From an uncultured Gemmobacter sp. (GTDB lineage: Bacteria; Pseudomonadota; Alphaproteobacteria; Rhodobacterales; Rhodobacteraceae), in the NCBI GenBank assembly GCA_937983495.1, contig CALKAA010000118.1, forward strand, positions 1-10,633: a DNA stretch of 10,633 nt. Direction: 5' to 3'. This document shows positions 6,530 through 10,633 of this stretch, one piece after another. A program made the translations under genes and the position numbers. Within the stretch, counting starts at the first letter, position 1, and each line of letters starts with the position of its first letter. The notes beneath the pieces are model-generated. The model saw only the letters and a list, made by a program, of their open reading frames with translations. It did no database searches and was not told the DNA's origin.

Positions 6530-7058
6530 TCCGACCGCCCCCATGGTCAAAGTCTGGGACCCGCTGCAACGCGGGTTCCATTGGCTTTTGCTGGTGATGA
6601 TCGCAACCTGCTGGCTGACTGGCGATGATGGCCCCAAGACCCTGCATCAGGCCTCGGGCTATGTGGCGGGAGGTCTGATTGCCTTTCGCCTTGTCTGGGG
6701 CGTCATCGGCAGCCGCCATGCCCGCTTTGCCGATTTCGTGCGCGGCCCGCGTGCGGTGCTGGCCTATCTGGCGGCGCTGTGGCGCGGCGAGGAGGCCCGC
6801 CATCTCGGCCATAACCCGGCAGGCGGCGCGATGATCGTGGCGTTGCTGGCCGTTGTGGGCACCACGGCCTTGACCGGCTGGCTGCAAACCACGGATCTGT
6901 TCTGGGGCAGCGAAGCGCTGGAGGAACTGCACGAGATCGCGGCCAACCTCATTCTGGTGCTGGCGGCCTTCCATGTCGGCGGCGTGCTGTATGAAAGCTG
7001 GCACCACCGCGAAAACCTGATCACCGCGATGATCGATGGCAAGAAACGCGCCGAATAA
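6519..7058 (+). CDS. Cytochrome b561-type membrane protein
   Basis: A 179-residue four-helix b-type cytochrome of the bacterial b561 / Ni-Fe-hydrogenase cytochrome b family, located in the inner membrane. Helices are about 17-33, 44-64, 102-121 and 139-160. Candidate haem ligands are His21 (RGFHWLL), His43 (TLHQASGY), His138 (EELHEIA) and His152 (AAFHVGG), the usual placement for two haems b. VWDPLQRGFHW is the typical opening of the family. I used ATG at 6519, inside the end of the PepSY gene (11-bp overlap, coupling likely). ATG at 6543 is an alternative that still keeps every helix; neither has a clear ribosome site. Family members move electrons between quinol or membrane donors and periplasmic partners. 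The partner here may be the PepSY protein, but that is not shown. Confidence 0.88.
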   Translation: MTTDPTAPMVKVWDPLQRGFHWLLLVMIATCWLTGDDGPKTLHQASGYVAGGLIAFRLVWGVIGSRHARFADFVRGPRAVLAYLAALWRGEEARHLGHNPAGGAMIVALLAVVGTTALTGWLQTTDLFWGSEALEELHEIAANLILVLAAFHVGGVLYESWHHRENLITAMIDGKKRAE

Positions 7059-7079
7059 CCGGCCTCTGGACCTTCTCAC

Positions 7080-8726
7080 ATGACTGCCATTCCCCATGCT
7101 GCGCCCGATCTGTGGCGCCGGCCCGAGATCACGCCTCTGGCGCTCAACATCACCGTTGCCACCTGGATCATGGCCACCTGCAATGGCGGCTTCTGGTCGG
7201 CGGCGGTGGCCATCTTCAAGGGTGCGCCGCTAGAGCTTTTGGGCATGGCGGCGGCGGTCTGGTCGGTGACGTTTTTCACCCTCTCGCTCGTCAGCCTGCC
7301 GCTGCTGCACCGCCCGGCGGCAGCGGCGCTGATCCTGATATCGGCGGCGGCCTCCTATTATCAGGATACGCTCGGCGTGCTGATCGACCGCGAAATGGTG
7401 CGCAATGTCATGCAAACCACTTTCACGGAATCGAAACATCTGATTACCCTTGGCTATGTGCAAACCATGCTTCTGAAAGGTGTGCTGCCCGCCGCCGCGA
7501 TCTTCTGGCCGCGTCTGGCTCGGGTGCCGTTGCGCCATCTTCTGTGGCGCTGGCCGCTGGGAATCGCTTTGGGTTTCGCCCTGACCGTGGGCTTTTTGCT
7601 GACCGATTTCAAAGCCTATTCGGCCGTGATCCGCGAGCAAAAGCAGATGATGGGGGCCTATCAGCCCGGCGCGACGATTGCGGCGCTGTTCAAATATGGC
7701 AAAGACCAGTTTCGCGGCGCGCAGATCGTGGCGCAGCCTCTGGGCCGGGACGCGACCAAAGGCCCCGCGCTGCTGGCCGCTGAAAAGCCCGCGCTGCTGA
7801 TCCTGTTCGTGGGCGAAACCGCGCGGGCGCAGAATTTTGGTCTTAACGGCTATGCTGTTGATACAACGCCAGAACTTCGCACTCGGGATGTGATCAACTA
7901 TTCGCAGGCCACCGCCTGCGGCACCTCCACGGCGGTCTCGGTGCCCTGCATGTTCTCGCCCTTTGCAGCGGAAGATTACACGCGGCAAAAGTTCCTCGGC
8001 TCGGAAAACCTGCTGGATGTGCTGGCCCATGCCGGCATGAAGGTCGAATGGTGGGATAACAACACCGGCGATCAACTGGTGGCCAAGCGCATCGGCTGGA
8101 CCAAGGTTGATGCGACCCTGAACCCCGCCGCCTGCGCCGAGGGCGAATGCACCGATGATGCGCTGCTGACCGTGATCGACCGTACGATTGCCAGCATGAA
8201 AGACGACACTGTGCTGGTGCTGCATATGATCGGCAGCCACGGCCCGGCCTATTACCTGCGCTATCCACAGGCCCGTGCCGCCTTCACCCCCGATTGCCGC
8301 AGCGCGCAGTTTGCCGACTGCACGCCCGAGGAAATCGTGAACGCTTACGACAATTCCATCCTGCAAACCGATCGCGTTGTGTCCGCCGCCATCGACCGGG
8401 CGCAGGCGGCAAGCGGCATCCTGCCTGCCGTGCTGTTCATGTCAGACCACGGCGAGTCGCTGGGCGAAGGTGGTCTTTACCTGCACGCCGCGCCGCGCTT
8501 CATGGCCCCCGAGGTGCAGACCCGCGTGCCCTTCGTGCTGTGGCTGTCGGATCGGTTTCAGAAGGCGATGGGTGTTGATCAGGGCTGCCTGGTCCAAGGG
8601 GCCGCCGCCCCGGTGAGCCATGACAACCTGTTTCATACCGTGCTAGGGCTGATGGATGTGCAAACGGCAGTGCGCAGCGATGGTCTGGACCTGAGCGCGC
8701 CTTGCCGCAAAAGGGATGCGATGTGA
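7080..8726 (+). CDS. eptA: Lipid A phosphoethanolamine transferase (EptA/MCR family)
   Basis: A 548-residue inner-membrane enzyme that transfers phosphoethanolamine from phosphatidylethanolamine to lipid A phosphates, lowering surface charge and affinity for cationic peptides. An N-terminal membrane domain (about five helices between residues 17 and 176) precedes a periplasmic alkaline-phosphatase-like domain (about 230-545). Active-site motifs: Glu246 in FVGETARAQNFGLNGY, nucleophile Thr282 in ATACGTSTAVSVPCMFS, His387 in IGSHGPAYYLRYP, Asp456-His457 in MSDHGESLGE and His469. These match the zinc and substrate residues of MCR-1/EptA. Paired cysteines (280/290, 352/357, 406/414, probably 503/542) fit the family's disulfides. 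It lies 21 bp after the cytochrome gene with a weak ribosome site, and its stop overlaps the dgkA start. Another phospho-acceptor (inner-core Kdo, as for EptB) cannot be excluded. This is a chromosomal homologue; nothing suggests recent transfer. Confidence 0.93.
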   Translation: MTAIPHAAPDLWRRPEITPLALNITVATWIMATCNGGFWSAAVAIFKGAPLELLGMAAAVWSVTFFTLSLVSLPLLHRPAAAALILISAAASYYQDTLGVLIDREMVRNVMQTTFTESKHLITLGYVQTMLLKGVLPAAAIFWPRLARVPLRHLLWRWPLGIALGFALTVGFLLTDFKAYSAVIREQKQMMGAYQPGATIAALFKYGKDQFRGAQIVAQPLGRDATKGPALLAAEKPALLILFVGETARAQNFGLNGYAVDTTPELRTRDVINYSQATACGTSTAVSVPCMFSPFAAEDYTRQKFLGSENLLDVLAHAGMKVEWWDNNTGDQLVAKRIGWTKVDATLNPAACAEGECTDDALLTVIDRTIASMKDDTVLVLHMIGSHGPAYYLRYPQARAAFTPDCRSAQFADCTPEEIVNAYDNSILQTDRVVSAAIDRAQAASGILPAVLFMSDHGESLGEGGLYLHAAPRFMAPEVQTRVPFVLWLSDRFQKAMGVDQGCLVQGAAAPVSHDNLFHTVLGLMDVQTAVRSDGLDLSAPCRKRDAM

Positions 8727-9106
8727 TGAGTGACGAACGCAAAGTGGTGCCGCCGCGCAAGGGTTTGCTGCATCTGGTGGATGCGGCGGGCTATTCCCTG
8801 CAAGGCCTGCGCCGGTTGATGCGCGAATCCGCCGCCCGGCACGAGGTTCTGGCCGGGCTGCTGGGCGTGGCGGCGCTTGGGCTGCGCGGGGCGTCGCTGG
8901 GGCAGATCATCACCTTTGGAATGCTGATCCTTGCTCTGTTGGCGGTCGAGGCGCTGAACACCGCGTTGGAGGAGGTGGTGGATCACCTCTCGCCCGGCTG
9001 GTCGGAAATGGCCAAGAACGCCAAGGATCTGGGCTCGCTGGCGGTGGGGCTGGTGGTGGTGATCGTGGGGGTGCAATTCGGCTGGGCCATGCTCTGTCCA
9101 GCCTGA
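8726..9106 (+). CDS. dgkA: Diacylglycerol kinase (prokaryotic DgkA)
   Basis: A 126-residue, three-helix inner-membrane kinase that converts diacylglycerol and ATP to phosphatidic acid. The DgkA signature is clear: EALNTALEEVVDHLSP (residues 75-90) with Glu75, Asn78, Glu82 and Asp86, then AKNAKDLGSLAVGL with Lys100 and Asp101, matching E. coli Glu69, Asn72, Glu76, Lys94 and Asp95. I took ATG at 8726, which forms a TGATG junction with the eptA stop (1-bp overlap) and has AAAAGGG about 11 nt upstream; an earlier in-frame ATG at 8702 adds 8 codons inside eptA. EptA leaves diacylglycerol after each transfer, so coupling to DgkA makes biochemical sense as lipid recycling. It is the last gene of the plus-strand operon. 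Confidence 0.94.
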   Translation: MSDERKVVPPRKGLLHLVDAAGYSLQGLRRLMRESAARHEVLAGLLGVAALGLRGASLGQIITFGMLILALLAVEALNTALEEVVDHLSPGWSEMAKNAKDLGSLAVGLVVVIVGVQFGWAMLCPA

Positions 9107-9123
9107 TGTATACATGTATACAT
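9106..9123. repeat. Perfect 18-bp alternating purine-pyrimidine palindrome
   Basis: ATGTATACATGTATACAT is its own reverse complement and strictly alternates purine and pyrimidine over all 18 positions. It can also be read as two copies of ATGTATAC plus AT. It begins at the last base of the dgkA stop and lies in the 33-bp gap between the convergent dgkA and GST genes. There is no GC-rich stem or T-tract, so it is not a classical terminator. Similar TGTATACA cores occur in some GntR-family operators, but no start codon is nearby. Function unknown. Confidence 0.6.
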
Positions 9124-9139
9124 TTCGATTTCCCGCGCC

Positions 9140-10099
9140 TTACCCGGCCAGAAGCGCACTTACATGCGCCGGGGGCGCGGGGCGAATGCCCTTGGGGTTC
9201 AACGCCTTGATGCTGTAATATCCGGCGATGATGTGATCCATCTTCACCGTCTCTCGGATGCCGGGCAGGCGCAGCATGCGGGCCAGCCAAGCACTCAGCC
9301 GTGGGTAATCCGCCACCTGACGCAGGTTGGTTTTGAACAGCCCGTGATAGGCCGCATCAAAGCGGATCGCGGTGACAAAGGCGCGAATATCAAGCTCGGT
9401 CAATCGGTTGCCCAGCAGGAAGTCGCCCTCCAGCATCGCCTCCAACTCATCGAGCAGGGTAAACACCCCCGCAACCGCCTCGTCATAGGCGGCCTGCGTG
9501 CTGGCGAACCCGGCCTTGTAGACGCCATTGTTGAACAGGTCATACAGGCGCGGGGCGAAAGCGTCGATTTGCGGGGCCAGATCGGGAGGATACAGGCGCG
9601 GCGTGACGGGGGCGATGCCGTCAAATGCGCTGTCGAACATGCGCAGAATATCGGCGCTTTCATTGTTCACCATCACATTGCGCTGCATGTCCCATAGCAC
9701 CGGCACCGTGGCCCGCCCCGTATAAAGTGGATCAGCTTTGGTATAGATTTCATACAGATAGCGGGCACCGAAGATCGGGTCTTCCTCCGTCCCCTCATAG
9801 CCGCCGAACTGCCAGCCCTGATCGCTGAGGCGCGGGTTCACCACCGTCACCGGCACAATCTCTTGCAGGCTTTTCAAGGCCCGCGCCATCAGCGTGCGGC
9901 AGGCCCATGGGCAGATATAGGCGACATAAAGCCGATAGCGCCCGGCCTCAGCCTTGAACCCGCCATCGCCCGTCGGCCCCGGCGCACCATCCGGCGTGAT
10001 CCAGTTGCGGAAACTGGAGGTCTGGCGCACAAATCGCCCCTGCGCATCAGCCTTTTGCACCGGGTTCCAATCGGCGGTCCAAACCCCGTTCACCAGCAT
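9140..10099 (-). CDS. Glutathionyl-hydroquinone reductase-like GST (Xi class, YqjG/PcpF/ECM4 family)
   Basis: A 319-residue cytoplasmic enzyme, the usual length for this class. Family members use glutathione to reduce glutathionyl-(hydro)quinones to hydroquinones. The thioredoxin-like domain holds the catalytic motif YICPWACRTLMAR with Cys63, then YTGRATVPVLWDM and VNNESADILRMFDSAFD. The helical domain has LTELDIRAF, RFDAAYHGLFKTNLR, DYPRLSAWLARM and ETVKMDHIIAGYY, with NPKGIRP near the end. The motif normally reads CPWAHR; here His is replaced by Cys67, giving a CxxxC pair. ATG at 10099 follows a purine-rich AGGGGGG about 6 nt upstream. The gene lies 12 bp after a ring-cleaving dioxygenase gene, suggesting a two-gene unit for aromatic/quinone metabolism or detoxification. 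The substrate is unknown. Confidence 0.92.
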   Translation of the reverse strand: MLVNGVWTADWNPVQKADAQGRFVRQTSSFRNWITPDGAPGPTGDGGFKAEAGRYRLYVAYICPWACRTLMARALKSLQEIVPVTVVNPRLSDQGWQFGGYEGTEEDPIFGARYLYEIYTKADPLYTGRATVPVLWDMQRNVMVNNESADILRMFDSAFDGIAPVTPRLYPPDLAPQIDAFAPRLYDLFNNGVYKAGFASTQAAYDEAVAGVFTLLDELEAMLEGDFLLGNRLTELDIRAFVTAIRFDAAYHGLFKTNLRQVADYPRLSAWLARMLRLPGIRETVKMDHIIAGYYSIKALNPKGIRPAPPAHVSALLAG

Positions 10100-10111
10100 G
10101 GCAGCCCCCTG

Positions 10112-10633
10112 TCAGTAATAGACAAAACTGCGCATCGAGACCGAGGCGATGTCGATGCTGTCATTCATGTAGATCAGCCGGTCCTTGGCATTTGACGCCC
10201 CGGCAATGGTCAGTGCTGGCAAATAGTGATCCACCGACGGATGCGCCATTTGCAGCAGCCCCCCCAGTTGCGCGCGGTTGGCAATCGCCTTGTGATCGCG
10301 GTTGCTCAGCCTGTCGGCAAAGAAAGCGTCGAACTCGATCGCCCAATCATAGGGCTTGCCGCCAAAACGCATGGCGCGCAGGTTATGCACCACATTGCCC
10401 GAGCCCAAAATCAGCACGCCGCGATGGCGCAGATCGGCCAAAGCGCGGCCGATTTCAAGGTGATGCGGCAGGTCTGCGCTCATGTCGATGGACAGTTGAA
10501 ACACCGGCACATCGGCCTCAGGGTACATCGAGGCCAGCACCGACCAGGCGCCGTGATCCAATCCCCAGGTCTCATCTTCCTCGGCGTGGTGGCTGGCCAG
10601 CATCGTCACCACCTCGCGCGCCACCTCGGGCGC
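10112..10633 (-). CDS. LigB/DODA-type extradiol dioxygenase, YgiD-like (C-terminal part)
   Basis: The gene enters from the right edge. An internal GTG at 10624 is not the start, because the frame stays open to the window end (Ala-Pro-Glu-Val-Ala-Arg-Glu). The visible 173 residues match the back part of 4,5-DOPA dioxygenase-like proteins: EDETWGLDHGAWSVLASMYP, VPVFQLSID, GVLILGSGNVVHNLR (metal/active-site His of GNVVHN) and HPSVDHYLPAL with conserved His residues. Enzymes of this class open catechol rings with non-haem metal; bacterial YgiD homologues act on L-DOPA in vitro, with unclear native substrates. The upstream part, expected to carry the other metal ligands, is outside the window. It is the first visible gene of a probable operon with the GST gene 12 bp downstream. 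Confidence 0.9.
   Translation of the reverse strand, partial: APEVAREVVTMLASHHAEEDETWGLDHGAWSVLASMYPEADVPVFQLSIDMSADLPHHLEIGRALADLRHRGVLILGSGNVVHNLRAMRFGGKPYDWAIEFDAFFADRLSNRDHKAIANRAQLGGLLQMAHPSVDHYLPALTIAGASNAKDRLIYMNDSIDIASVSMRSFVYY

Noticed and set aside
7230..8366. 378-codon minus-strand frame opposite eptA
   Set aside because: Shadow of the EptA catalytic domain, whose active-site residues are intact on the plus strand.
7080..8726. Recently acquired mobile mcr gene
   Set aside because: Base composition matches the neighbours, the gene is embedded in an operon by overlap, and no insertion sequence or repeat flanks it.
9107..9139. Rho-independent terminator between dgkA and the GST gene
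   Set aside because: The only inverted repeat is the AT-rich 18-bp palindrome, with no loop, no GC stem and no T-tract on either strand.

Overview
The window looks like chromosomal DNA of a GC-rich alphaproteobacterium, most likely Rhodobacterales (Rhodobacter/Paracoccus-like). This rests on base composition, protein style and a C/G-rich hairpin terminator. It is inferred, because there is no rRNA or other taxonomic marker. Coding density is very high, with many 1-11 bp gene overlaps. I see no mobile element, CRISPR array, tRNA or rRNA.

Layout. (A) 1-2650, minus strand: a BMP-family (basic membrane protein, PF02608) ABC importer operon reading solute-binding protein -> double-NBD ATPase -> permease, with the permease cut by the left edge. 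A 16-bp site close to the RutR consensus lies just upstream, which suggests control by a nucleobase-responsive TetR-family regulator. A rho-independent terminator at about 2703-2736 separates this operon from the gene before it. (B) 2759-6149, minus strand: an OmpR-family response regulator and its histidine kinase (ATGA overlap), followed 74 bp later by bifunctional mannose-1-phosphate guanylyltransferase / mannose-6-phosphate isomerase. (C) 6263-9106, plus strand, divergent from the two-component system: a small secreted PepSY protein, a cytochrome b561-like membrane protein, an EptA/MCR-type phosphoethanolamine transferase and diacylglycerol kinase DgkA. The intergenic region between B and C carries an 11-bp-periodic direct repeat of the kind bound by PmrA/QseB-type regulators. 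(D) 9140-10633, minus strand: a glutathionyl-hydroquinone-reductase-like GST and, 12 bp upstream, a LigB/DODA-type extradiol dioxygenase cut by the right edge.

How the genes fit together. Regions B and C read as one envelope-remodelling locus. A PmrAB/QseBC-like system probably activates the divergent operon. EptA would move phosphoethanolamine from phosphatidylethanolamine to lipid A, and DgkA would rephosphorylate the diacylglycerol left behind. ManC would supply GDP-mannose for surface polysaccharide. The secreted PepSY protein and the b561 cytochrome are the unexplained members. Region A is probably nucleoside/nucleobase uptake, and region D probably handles aromatic or quinone compounds. 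The most interesting points are the PepSY-b561-eptA-dgkA operon facing its own two-component system, the RutR-like operator on a BMP importer, and a perfect 18-bp alternating purine-pyrimidine palindrome at the dgkA/GST convergence.
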